Assembly (NCBI GenBank): GCA_019459505.1
Contig: JAIBEV010000146.1
Coordinates: 1 to 64,000 of the forward strand
Reading direction: 5' to 3'
Length of the DNA stretch: 64,000 nucleotides
DNA from: Candidatus Paracaedibacteraceae bacterium
GTDB taxonomy: Bacteria; Pseudomonadota; Alphaproteobacteria; Paracaedibacterales; Paracaedibacteraceae
Part shown: one piece after another, positions 17,135 through 25,287 of the stretch
Layout of the letters: each line of letters opens with the position of its first letter
How positions within the stretch are numbered: position 1 is the stretch's first letter
Notes under the pieces: model-generated
What the model was told of the DNA's origin: nothing
Seen by the model: only the letters and a program-made list of their open reading frames with translations
Database searches by the model: none
Position numbers and translations under genes: made by a program

Positions 17135-18520
17135 TTACTGATGAAAATCAAATTCTGTAAGATCAAACCTAATTCTATGGTCGATTAACCAATGGGTTAA
17201 ATCATCAAAGTTATTGAATAAGGTTGATTTTTCAGGAATATAGCTATCCCAGGAAGGGCGGTATTGACCATATTCTCTTAGACGACCGTCATCATTAAAA
17301 TACAAATCATGGTCATGAGGGGTTCGACAAGCTTTCTCTAAATGTTTTGTATAAGATTTTCCATTAATCTGGCTATCTTGAGAGAGAATCTCTATTAGTC
17401 TGTTTTTAACTTTAGGATTAACAGTTCCACTAGCAGCGACGCATAGCATGTCCCGTGTTACCGTTAAAAAAATAGAACCTTTAATGACATTTTCCGGAAT
17501 TTTATTCCAAACATCTTTAATGTGAGTTAAAGCGAGAGTTTTCTTGGAAGTTTTAGTGGCCTGGGTCACTGTGCTTTTAATTAAATTTTCCAAATTTTGT
17601 TTGCTGGGAAATCCACTTGTATGATCTGCTAGGGTGACATGTAATGATGGTGATTTTTCGCCAGTATACCATTTCTTTGCCCCAATAATAAAGCACTTGG
17701 TACGCTCGGGAGCAGACGAATCAAGGCTGGAATTTATATCTATACATCCTTTCCGCGTTCCTTGATCTGGATGGTAGCAACAAAGAGGTTTATCCAAGGA
17801 GACAGGAACGCCACTTTTAACAATCTGTACATATTGAAGTGCCTGAGGATTCGGTGCTCTTGCTCGAAAATCGTCAGTTAGGGCTTGAGCTTGATTACTT
17901 AAGACTTCAATCTCTTCTTCTAGAGGGAAATGGATCAGATTTTTCGGAATGGGGTGGTGAAAATCATATTTTTTATGGCTAAGAAAAAGCCTAAACACAT
18001 GTAAAACGTTTGCTAAATCGTCACGGCTGTTGGCGTCAACGTCAAGCATAACAAAATATTTGTTAGCAGTAGATTCTTTATAACGAGGCACTAAATTAAG
18101 GGTTAAGGGGTTAGCGGGTGGCACTGTGTTTAAAGCCAACGTATAGGTAGCTTGTAGGCGCTCATTAAGATCGGTTCCTTCTTGTGGAGTAATTGGTTCT
18201 CCGGTGGCATAACATTTAATATTTTTTTTGCCGCCGCTTCGGGTGGCATAACACGCGACACGGGCTGCTGTACCATGAAAAAAGGTCATATGGAGATTAT
18301 TTTTAGCGTTCCCGCCAACCGAAGTAAACAAGGGATCAAAATACTTTGTTAAAAAGGGACCAGGTGCCACAGTGGCGGAATTAGGATCAAGCTTTTTATT
18401 AAGAGAAATTCCCACATAAACACTCGTGGTGTTTGCTTGAGCAGCGTTGATAAAAGCGCTTCCCATAATAAGATAGGCCCCCATGACCAACCAATTCTTC
18501 ATCCGAACTTTATTCCTCAA
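17135..18520 (-). CDS. secreted protein with two HxT motifs, possible 2H phosphoesterase (copy 1 of tandem pair)
   Basis: A 461-residue exported protein with a TTG start at 18520 preceded by GGAGAGGG; the same arrangement occurs in the sister gene at 20066. The signal peptide is residues 1-29, ending INAAQA. The mature protein opens with SVYVGISL, then NNLHMTFFHG (His77-x-Thr79), and much later SLHVTLADHT (His294-x-Thr296). Paired HxT/S motifs after a YVGI-type strand are the hallmark of 2H phosphoesterases, which cleave or ligate 2',3'- or 2'-5'-phosphoesters. The spacing of 217 residues is much longer than the usual 80 or so, so two degenerate domains are also possible. Many Cys pairs (CC, CYAT) suggest disulfides outside the cytoplasm. 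The function is inferred. Confidence 0.72.
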   Translation of the reverse strand: MRNKVRMKNWLVMGAYLIMGSAFINAAQANTTSVYVGISLNKKLDPNSATVAPGPFLTKYFDPLFTSVGGNAKNNLHMTFFHGTAARVACYATRSGGKKNIKCYATGEPITPQEGTDLNERLQATYTLALNTVPPANPLTLNLVPRYKESTANKYFVMLDVDANSRDDLANVLHVFRLFLSHKKYDFHHPIPKNLIHFPLEEEIEVLSNQAQALTDDFRARAPNPQALQYVQIVKSGVPVSLDKPLCCYHPDQGTRKGCIDINSSLDSSAPERTKCFIIGAKKWYTGEKSPSLHVTLADHTSGFPSKQNLENLIKSTVTQATKTSKKTLALTHIKDVWNKIPENVIKGSIFLTVTRDMLCVAASGTVNPKVKNRLIEILSQDSQINGKSYTKHLEKACRTPHDHDLYFNDDGRLREYGQYRPSWDSYIPEKSTLFNNFDDLTHWLIDHRIRFDLTEFDFHQ

Positions 18521-18607
18521 TTAACCCTCTCCTAATATAGATGACATATAGATCCACCATAGAGGGATATGGTTAAAAGAAGGTGAATAGCAATAAAGAT
18601 TTTAGAG

Positions 18608-18637
18608 AAAGGGGTAGATCAGCACACCTACCCCTTT
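18608..18637 (-). terminator. terminator between the duplicated secreted genes
   Basis: AAAGGGGTAG (18608-18617) pairs perfectly with CTACCCCTTT (18628-18637), loop of ten bases, 32 bases beyond the stop of the upstream copy. The plus-strand reading has TTTT after the stem and the minus-strand reading has TTTCTCT. A related but less regular hairpin follows the other copy. Confidence 0.6.
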
Positions 18638-18668
18638 TACTCTTATTTAGTTCTTTACTTAAGAGCAG

Positions 18669-20066
18669 TTAATCGTGAAACCCTAATTCTTTAAGGTCAA
18701 ATTCTAACTCATTCTCAATTAACCATTTCACTAAGTGAGGGTAATCAGTGAATAAGTTTGCGGCGTTACCGGGATAACCATCCCAATGAGGCCGCTGGGG
18801 GCCAAAGGCTCTTAGGTGACCCTCTTCATTAAAAGATGTGTCACGATTTGCTATTTTGCAAGCTTGAGTCCACTGGCTGCTGTAATTCTTTCCCACAATC
18901 TTTTTCTCAGTAGGAAGAAGTTTTTCTAACTGTCCTCTAACCGTGGGGTTAACATTCTGGTTAGGGCCACATAGTTGATCATGGGTTAGCGTTCTATAAA
19001 TCGCGCCCTTAAGGATATTTTCAGAAGGTTTAGTCCAATGAGTATCGGGAATATTAGTTAAAGCAAGAGACTTCGTTTTTTGAGTCGCATATTTCATTTT
19101 GCTTGCAATTAGAGTTTTTAAAGTTTCCTTATTGTCAATAATGGTATGATCGATTAAGGTGACGTGGGATGAAGGGGGCTTAACACCTGTGTACCATTTC
19201 TTTGCCCCTAAGATATAGCACTTCACATGTACAGGGTTAACAGAGGTAATGCTCGCTTGCATGTCTAAACAACCAGCATTAGCGGCTTGATTAGGACCGT
19301 GGCAACAGATGGGGCTCGTAGCAGGGACTTCAGTACCCTTCTTAATAATGTTAATATATTGCAAAGTTTGATGGTTAGCGTTGGTAGCTTTAAAGTGATC
19401 AATTTTCGCTCGCGCGGTATCACTGAGGGTTTGAATCTCTTCTACTAGCGGGAACTGTGTAAGGTTAGCAGAAAGGGGTTGGGTAAGATCATAGTTTTTA
19501 TGGCCCAAAAAGAGTCTAAATACATTTAAAACTTTTCCTAACTCTCTACTAGTGGCTGAGTCAAAATCAAGCATCACAAAATATTTATCTGCTGTAGATT
19601 CTCTATAACGAGGGGTTAAATCTAGATTAACCTTCAAAGGATTAGCGGGGTATAAAGTGTTTAACGTAAGATCATAGGTTGCTTTCAACCGATCATTAAG
19701 GTCTGCTCTTTCCTGAGGGGTGATATCTTCCCCCGTAGCATAACATTTAATATTTTTAGTTCTACTTCCCGGTTGAGGGGTAGCATAACAAGAGACTTTT
19801 GCTGCCGTTCCTTGGAAAAAGGTCATATGAAGGTTATTCTTAGCATGACCCCCTGCTTGGGTAAATAGTCGGTTAAAATAAGCAGTTAAAAAAGGGCCTG
19901 GTGTTTCAAATGCTTGGTTATTAGCATCTTTTTTTGTATTGAGAGAAATTCCTACATAAACCTGTGCCGTCGTCGTCGGCTGCTGAGCCGCAATACTAGA
20001 AGCACTACTCACCATAAGAGAAGCGCCTATAGCCAGCGCATATTTCTTTAAAAATCTATTCCTCAA
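18669..20066 (-). CDS. secreted protein with two HxT motifs, possible 2H phosphoesterase (copy 2 of tandem pair)
   Basis: Sister of the gene at 17135-18520, alike over the whole length (about half the residues identical by eye), so the two arose by tandem duplication. It is 465 residues from a TTG at 20066, supported by GAGAGG upstream and by the absence of any ATG before the middle of the signal peptide. The signal peptide is about residues 1-27 (SIAAQQ). Both HxT motifs are kept: NNLHMTFFQG (His80, Thr82) and SSHVTLIDHT (His301, Thr303), as is the neighbouring GAKKWYTG. Keeping these residues while the rest diverges implies they matter. About 80 bp of upstream sequence also resembles that of the sister gene. 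Confidence 0.72.
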   Translation of the reverse strand: MRNRFLKKYALAIGASLMVSSASSIAAQQPTTTAQVYVGISLNTKKDANNQAFETPGPFLTAYFNRLFTQAGGHAKNNLHMTFFQGTAAKVSCYATPQPGSRTKNIKCYATGEDITPQERADLNDRLKATYDLTLNTLYPANPLKVNLDLTPRYRESTADKYFVMLDFDSATSRELGKVLNVFRLFLGHKNYDLTQPLSANLTQFPLVEEIQTLSDTARAKIDHFKATNANHQTLQYINIIKKGTEVPATSPICCHGPNQAANAGCLDMQASITSVNPVHVKCYILGAKKWYTGVKPPSSHVTLIDHTIIDNKETLKTLIASKMKYATQKTKSLALTNIPDTHWTKPSENILKGAIYRTLTHDQLCGPNQNVNPTVRGQLEKLLPTEKKIVGKNYSSQWTQACKIANRDTSFNEEGHLRAFGPQRPHWDGYPGNAANLFTDYPHLVKWLIENELEFDLKELGFHD

Positions 20067-20215
20067 TTAATCCTCTCCCCCTACAATTGACATACAGGAG
20101 TAGAATAGAGATATATAGTTAAAAGGAAGTAAATAAGGGTAAATATTTTATCCTAATATTTTCGAAGTTTTATAGTAGGGATTTAGATTTAAAAAAAAGT
20201 TTGAGGGTTCTTACC

Positions 20216-21799
20216 TTACAATGGACGGGGATCGTCTACATATTCATAGGCGAGCCGTTGATCCGCAGTGTTTAACTCTTCATCCCCTTCAATGATAGTG
20301 GCTTTCAAGAGAATAACCAGTTCAACAATTTCATCTGTTTCTGACTTAGCCGATGCTAATTGGCCAATTCCCCAAATGTCGCCTAACCAAGGAACTTTGC
20401 TATCCTCGCCTGCCTTACGGGATTCCATCAAACCTCCTAAGACGGCAATTTTCCCAGACTTAACCCGTAAAACTGAATCAATTTCTCTGACTTCGACCAC
20501 AGGAATCAACGATGGCTTGGGGCTTTCCCCTTTACCGCCGCTTGCCTGATACATAATGTCCACAGCCGGGTCAGCGACAGATCGATTCAAGCGGGAAATT
20601 GTGGGACGTAGGGATAGGATAATCTCACCCGTATCTTCATCAATCGATGGTTGAACGGCCATGACTAATCCAATAGGAATGGTTTGAATATCACTGGCCA
20701 CGTTAAAAGATTCTCGATTACTATTGAGGGTGTATTGCTTGTCATAACGTAAGCGAAAATAAACCTGATTCTGCGCTACTTTAAGGATTGCACTTTGATT
20801 ATTCAAGACGGTCAAACGGGGGCTAGATAACGTATTGGTAGCGCCAAATTGTTGGATAGCCTGGAGTATGGCGGAGAAGTCACCTGTATCTACACCTAAA
20901 CTTAAAATATCTTGATGGGCATGCATGGGGGCAGTAATTTTACCTTCGTGGGCGATTTTTCCTAAAGGTACAGAGGCCCGAACGACACCGCCGGTCAATT
21001 GTCTCCAATTAATCCCGGCTTTAAAATCATCCTTCAAGCTGACTTCAATAACTTTGGCTTCGATTAAAACTTGGGTTGCCGTGGCCCGTTTTAAATTATT
21101 GAGATATTGGTTGACCGCACGATGTTGTTTGGAAGTCCCTCTGACAGTAATGATCCCCCCTTGCCGATGAATGGTAAAGAGACTGGGGTTTCCCATGATT
21201 ACTTCTAAGTTATTCTTAACTTCTGTCCAAAAATCATTTTCAACTTTGACCGTAACATTACTATTTGATCCATTATCCACCGTTGCATTGGAATCTACAT
21301 TATTAGAAAAGACATCGGTGGCAATAGATGTATGATTATCGGTCGAGCGAACCAGATTTAAATGCTGGACGTTATAATTATGGGGGAAAGGAGTGTCGAC
21401 TTCAATTCGAATGGCTTGACCCTTAATAGAAAAACGGAGATTTGCCAAATCACAGATATCTTTAATAACATCAATAAATGGTTTTTTATGAGCCGAAAAA
21501 ACAATTTGTTGGTTAATATCAGAGGCCAATTGAATATCAATCTTATGGCTTTGAGCAAGCGCTAAAATGGCACTTTTAAGCGGCAAATGTTCACCGATGG
21601 AAATACTAACGGGTTGTCTTAATTTTGCGGGAATGGGTTCAATAGGTTTTTTTCTTTTTCGTAGGACGGGGGAAGGTTGACTGACAGCGGGCTCTGATCG
21701 AAGTCTATCCAACGTGGCGCGCGTGGCAAATTCATTGGAGGACTGAGGAGGCTGGCAGGCAGTAATAAAAAAAACAAATAAAATCCATAAATATTTCAT
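20216..21799 (-). CDS. mshL: MshL-like secretin, outer-membrane lipoprotein
   Basis: A 527-residue secretin of the type II/type IV pilus superfamily, closest in layout to MshL/PilQ-like proteins. The N-terminus MKYLWILFVFFITACQ carries a lipobox with Cys15. A short secretin N0-like domain (about 70-130, HKIDIQLASDINQQIVFSAH) is followed by an N-domain with HRAVNQYLNNL. The beta-barrel domain has VLIEAKVIEVSL, LSSPRLTVLNNQSAIL and VLRVKSGKIAVLGGLM, the last being the conserved secretin end motif. Secretins form a gated outer-membrane ring for pilin or protein export. No pilin, ATPase or platform gene lies in the window, so its machine is elsewhere or it serves the exported proteins next to it. 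Confidence 0.85.
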   Translation of the reverse strand: MKYLWILFVFFITACQPPQSSNEFATRATLDRLRSEPAVSQPSPVLRKRKKPIEPIPAKLRQPVSISIGEHLPLKSAILALAQSHKIDIQLASDINQQIVFSAHKKPFIDVIKDICDLANLRFSIKGQAIRIEVDTPFPHNYNVQHLNLVRSTDNHTSIATDVFSNNVDSNATVDNGSNSNVTVKVENDFWTEVKNNLEVIMGNPSLFTIHRQGGIITVRGTSKQHRAVNQYLNNLKRATATQVLIEAKVIEVSLKDDFKAGINWRQLTGGVVRASVPLGKIAHEGKITAPMHAHQDILSLGVDTGDFSAILQAIQQFGATNTLSSPRLTVLNNQSAILKVAQNQVYFRLRYDKQYTLNSNRESFNVASDIQTIPIGLVMAVQPSIDEDTGEIILSLRPTISRLNRSVADPAVDIMYQASGGKGESPKPSLIPVVEVREIDSVLRVKSGKIAVLGGLMESRKAGEDSKVPWLGDIWGIGQLASAKSETDEIVELVILLKATIIEGDEELNTADQRLAYEYVDDPRPL

Positions 21800-21910
21800 T
21801 GTTTCTCAAGACAGCTTAATTAAACCTGTTCTCTTATGCGTGATTTTATTAAAAACTGTCAAGCGATATATTGTGATTTATGGTTTGCTGTTGAGCAGAC
21901 TAGAGCCTAC

Positions 21911-22726
21911 TTAAATCTCTACATTCATGCCACAAGTGGCAGCAAAGGTATTGGGAAATTTAAGACGTGCCTCGATTTCCATGCCATTAATAAACTCATC
22001 TGTATGGCTGGGGTCATGATGAAACAAGGCTAATTGTTTCGCAGAGGATTTGTTGGCAAGGTCACAAGCGATTTGCCAGGTCGAATGCCCATATTCAGCA
22101 ACGGCACTAAATTCAGAATCGCAATACGTACTATCATAAATCAATAAGTCACAGTATTTGGCAAACTTAATAAACTTCTCAAACATTCCTTTTTCATGAG
22201 ATGTGTCACTTAGGTAAACAATTGACCGATTACCCACAATAAGCTTATAGCCACACGCACCCCCAGGATGATTTAAGAAAATTGTCTTCATTGACACTGT
22301 GTCATTCAGTTGTAAGGACTCACCGGCGACAAAATCTTTGTAAAGACGTCGCGCTTTAAAATCATCCCATTTAACAGGAAAATAGGGTGGTGCAAAAATT
22401 GTATTAAGGGCATTTTTTAAACCTTTAAATTCTAAACTCATGCCACAATATAAATTGATTTCAAAGGTTGGATCCCAGGATAGCGGAAAAGCAGGCAGGC
22501 CAATAATATGGTCTAAGTGTAAATGCGATAAAAATAAATGGCATCTTTTAATATTCTTGTTTTGAATGGCGGAAGGAGCATCAATCAAGCCAGAACCTGC
22601 ATCCAAAATGAACCATTGGTTATCAAATAGAATGCTGACACAACTGGTGTGGCCACCATATTTAGTATGGGTTTTTGAAGAAATGGGGAAGCTGCCTCGA
22701 GTGCCATGAAAAAAAATTTGTACCAT
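21911..22726 (-). CDS. MBL-fold metallo-hydrolase
   Basis: Metallo-beta-lactamase fold protein, 271 residues, no signal peptide. The main metal motif is LSHLHLDHIIGLPAF (HxHxDH) near residues 67-80. Other ligands are the His in FLNHPGGACGY, the Asp in VYLSDTSHEKG and the terminal His in ALFHHDPSHTD. The start FHGTRGSFPISSKTHTKYGGHTSCV matches the subgroup related to RNase Z and cyclic-phosphodiesterase-like enzymes, where GGxTSC is common. The substrate cannot be read from the sequence; a phosphodiester is likely. Its ATG has AGGA five bases upstream. It is divergent from the patatin gene and 111 bp from the secretin. Confidence 0.85.
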   Translation of the reverse strand: MVQIFFHGTRGSFPISSKTHTKYGGHTSCVSILFDNQWFILDAGSGLIDAPSAIQNKNIKRCHLFLSHLHLDHIIGLPAFPLSWDPTFEINLYCGMSLEFKGLKNALNTIFAPPYFPVKWDDFKARRLYKDFVAGESLQLNDTVSMKTIFLNHPGGACGYKLIVGNRSIVYLSDTSHEKGMFEKFIKFAKYCDLLIYDSTYCDSEFSAVAEYGHSTWQIACDLANKSSAKQLALFHHDPSHTDEFINGMEIEARLKFPNTFAATCGMNVEI

Positions 22727-22838
22727 AATGTTCCTGCGGATATCGCGTTCTTAATTTATAGATTAATCAAAATAATTTAACGATTTATTAATAGGATAAG
22801 GTTAAGCTTAAGGTAGAGGTTTTTATGAGGAGTAGAAA

Positions 22839-23921
22839 ATGTACAAAACTTTACCACAAGGATCGGCAGACACTAAGAAGTCTGGTTCAAAGAAGAAAAT
22901 AGCTGTAGCATTGCAAGGAGGCGGTTCCCATGGAGCTTTTTCGTGGGGAGTTTTGGATCGTTTGCTCGAAGATGGACGCTTTGAAATTGAAGGATTAACA
23001 GGAACCAGTGCCGGTGGAATGAATGCGGTTGCTGTTGCTCAAGGATTAATGAAGGGTGGCAATCAGGGAGCACGCGATGAATTGAAATCTTTTTGGGAAA
23101 AGATTTCTGAATCAGGTAAAAACAGCCCTCTCAACCATCGGGGTCCTATTGATAAAGCTTTGGGTAAGTATACTATGTATCATTCACCCGGATTTGTCGT
23201 TTTTGATTACTTAAGCCGGATGTTTTCCCCCTATGAATTAAATCCTTTACAGGTTGACCCCTTGAAAGATGTGATTGCAAACAGCTTTGATTTTGACGCC
23301 TTGCGGCAATTCAAAGGAACCAAGCTTTATCTGTGTGCAACCCATGTCCGTACTGGTAAGTTACGTATTTTTGGTTTGGATGAACTGAGAATCGAATGCT
23401 TGCTTGCGACAGCTTGCCTACCAACAATCCATAGCGCTGTTAAAGTGGATGGCGAGTATTACTGGGATGGTGGATTTATTGGTAACCCTGTTTTCTTCCC
23501 CTTAATTTATGATTGTGAAACACCGGATATCGTGCTGGTTCAATTAAACCCAACCGTACGGGATAAATTACCAACAACCGCCCGTGAGATTGGTGATCGG
23601 TTAAATGAAATTACCAATAATGCCTCGGTGGTGCGAGAAATGCGTGCCATCTCCTTTATCTCTGATTTGATTGATGAGGGTTTACTCGATGCTAAAAAAA
23701 CTAAGCGTGTTTTCATGCATTTGATTGAAGATGAAGAAGCGTTTGGAGAACTCGGATGGTCAAGTAAGCTGAACACCGAATGGGAATTCTTAACCCATTT
23801 ATTTGAAAAAGGCCGTACAGCAGCCGACAAATGGATCAAAGCCAATTATGACAATATTGGTAAAAAGACCACTGCACCACTACGCGACCACTTTGTCGGT
23901 GAAAAGTGGAGTAAAAAGTAA
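22839..23921 (+). CDS. patatin-like phospholipase
   Basis: A 360-residue patatin-family lipid acyl hydrolase. The oxyanion-hole glycine run ALQGGGSHGAF is at residues 24-34, the nucleophile Ser57 sits in GTSAGG, and the catalytic Asp210 in YYWDGGF, so the Ser-Asp dyad is complete. There is no signal peptide, so the enzyme is cytoplasmic or exported by another route. GAGGAGT lies eight bases before ATG 22839. It ends 27 bp before a strong terminator, so it is a single-gene unit. In intracellular bacteria patatins often act on host membranes, but housekeeping patatins of this length with long C-terminal extensions (DRLNEITNNASVVREMRA) are common in alphaproteobacteria. Confidence 0.9.
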   Translation: MYKTLPQGSADTKKSGSKKKIAVALQGGGSHGAFSWGVLDRLLEDGRFEIEGLTGTSAGGMNAVAVAQGLMKGGNQGARDELKSFWEKISESGKNSPLNHRGPIDKALGKYTMYHSPGFVVFDYLSRMFSPYELNPLQVDPLKDVIANSFDFDALRQFKGTKLYLCATHVRTGKLRIFGLDELRIECLLATACLPTIHSAVKVDGEYYWDGGFIGNPVFFPLIYDCETPDIVLVQLNPTVRDKLPTTAREIGDRLNEITNNASVVREMRAISFISDLIDEGLLDAKKTKRVFMHLIEDEEAFGELGWSSKLNTEWEFLTHLFEKGRTAADKWIKANYDNIGKKTTAPLRDHFVGEKWSKK

Positions 23922-23948
23922 GCACTCGTTGATAAAAAGTAAGACAAG

Positions 23949-23976
23949 AACCCTGGCATAAGTCCAGGGTTTTTTA
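23949..23976 (+). terminator. Rho-independent terminator of the patatin gene
   Basis: AACCCTGG (23949-23956) pairs with CCAGGGTT (23964-23971), 7-base loop, followed by TTTTT. Confidence 0.88.
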
Positions 23977-24197
23977 TATAAAAGGGCTCGAATTCGAATG
24001 CAAAAAACTTTAGCAGAGCAAAAGGGGGGCCTCACCATCTTTCTATTGGTGGATTCGAAAAGGTTAGGTCTTACGCCGTCCTTAAGAGATAAGTCGTTAA
24101 TCCTGCTGTATTTTTTACGTAGTTTATTTCTTCTTTTATTTAAAATATTAAAAGGAGTCCCTAAAAAAATCCTTTTTTAAAAGAAAGGAGGAAATAG

Positions 24198-24395
24198 ATG
24201 GAAAATCAATTCAATCCTCTTCAAGTTGAAAAGTATCTTAAAGGGATTAGCTTTCCAGCTTCTAAAGATGATCTTATTAAACAGAAAGAAAATAATAAAG
24301 CTCATGAGCAAGTTCTTATTATTTTAAGAAAATTCAGTGAGGGGAAGTATGGCAGTGCAACTGAGGGGGCTAAAGAAGCTAAGAAGTATAAATAA
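24198..24395 (+). CDS. DUF2795 domain protein, 65 residues
   Basis: The start has an excellent ribosome binding site (AAAGGAGG, seven bases upstream). The whole protein matches the DUF2795 pattern: VEKYLKGISFPASKDDLI, an Asn and Glu-containing helix (ENNKAHEQVLIILRKF) and a short end with KYGSATEGAKEA. DUF2795 proteins are small, often basic, and of unknown function; some are stress-linked. Here the helix reads NNKAHEQ where the family usually has NGADEEV. The next gene starts 36 bp later on the same strand and is probably co-transcribed. Confidence 0.85.
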   Translation: MENQFNPLQVEKYLKGISFPASKDDLIKQKENNKAHEQVLIILRKFSEGKYGSATEGAKEAKKYK

Positions 24396-24431
24396 TAACG
24401 TTTTACTATTTTATTTAAAGGTACAAAATTT

Positions 24432-25175
24432 ATGGTAGATTTTTCTGTTCTTCAAAAAGGTAATATCTATTTTTTTTATAGACCTAAGGTTCAGCATTCC
24501 TATGCTCACAGTATAGATGATGTGCAGGGACTCCTAATGGTATTTAAGCCAACAGACCTTAATAAATATCTTATTTTACGTATAGGAAAAAAACGATTAC
24601 CTGAAGCTACGTCTTACTTTGCTTTTGTGGAAAAGGTTTGTGATGCTATTGACGAGCTGAAAACTCAATTGAAAGGGGAACATTATAAAACTTTGACTGA
24701 GGGCGACAGAAAAATAAGTGCGGCTCAGTGCGTGGGAGAGGGTAAATATCTTTTTCTTTCTCATGAGCAACATACACATTTATGCTTTCAATTAACGGAT
24801 TTTGATGAAGCCAATGCTTTGCAAAAAGAATTTCATTTAACGCCTCAGGCCGATTACTTAATTAGCGTTAAGAATCCACAGATATCCTCGCCCCCAGGCG
24901 CTGGTTTGCCCTCTCAGGAAAAAGCAAATTATCCTTTAAATCTACAAGATAATTTTGGCGACTATCGATTTATCCCTCTTATCTCTCCTGAATATTTAAA
25001 TTATGAAGGGGCTGAGTTTATCATCATTGGAAAAGATAAATCCGATATTGAAGAAGAAAATCCAAAAATTGAAGAATGCCTCCAAAATATTCCAGAAGAT
25101 GAGTTACATCAACACTTTAATGAAATAGAAAATCCTGATAAAGAGATGGTCAAGATTTTAAGGGAAGATGGGTAA
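24432..25175 (+). CDS. conserved protein of unknown function, 247 residues, DUF2795 partner
   Basis: Cytoplasmic protein without signal peptide, starting MVDFSVLQKGNIYFFYRPKV. Stretches that look conserved by composition are DDVQGLLMVFKP, LRIGKKRLPEA, CVGEGKYLFLSHEQHTHLCF, YLISVKNPQ, GLPSQEKANYP and NYEGAEFIIIG. I associate this set with a widespread family of hypothetical proteins found in several proteobacteria and actinobacteria, but no enzymatic function is known to me. Two closely spaced His (HEQHTH) could bind metal. AAAGG precedes the start. The acidic C-terminus (IENPDKEMVKILREDG) is probably disordered. Pairing with a DUF2795 gene suggests a common role. Confidence 0.7.
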   Translation: MVDFSVLQKGNIYFFYRPKVQHSYAHSIDDVQGLLMVFKPTDLNKYLILRIGKKRLPEATSYFAFVEKVCDAIDELKTQLKGEHYKTLTEGDRKISAAQCVGEGKYLFLSHEQHTHLCFQLTDFDEANALQKEFHLTPQADYLISVKNPQISSPPGAGLPSQEKANYPLNLQDNFGDYRFIPLISPEYLNYEGAEFIIIGKDKSDIEEENPKIEECLQNIPEDELHQHFNEIENPDKEMVKILREDG

Positions 25176-25186
25176 TGATGGATATT

Positions 25187-25228
25187 AAGGTGTTTCTAAG
25201 GCTTAGAACCACCTTAAACCTTAGAAAC
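25187..25228. repeat. near-perfect palindrome with a competing hairpin
   Basis: AAGGTG-t-TTCTAAG-g-CTTAGAA-c-CACCTT (25187-25215) is a palindrome broken only by one mismatched pair and the centre. Overlapping it, GTTTCTAAGG (25192-25201) pairs perfectly with CCTTAGAAAC (25219-25228), so two exclusive folds are possible. No T-tract follows. It lies between two convergent genes. Confidence 0.6.
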
Positions 25229-25287
25229 TCGACATAAATTGTAGAAAAGTACACTGGGCGCAGCGAAAGACTTTTCTTCAGACCCCC

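Noticed and set aside
23998-24180. Plus-strand open frame of 60 codons after the patatin terminator
   Set aside because: No ribosome binding site, hydrophobic only by AT-richness, and no similarity to anything I know.
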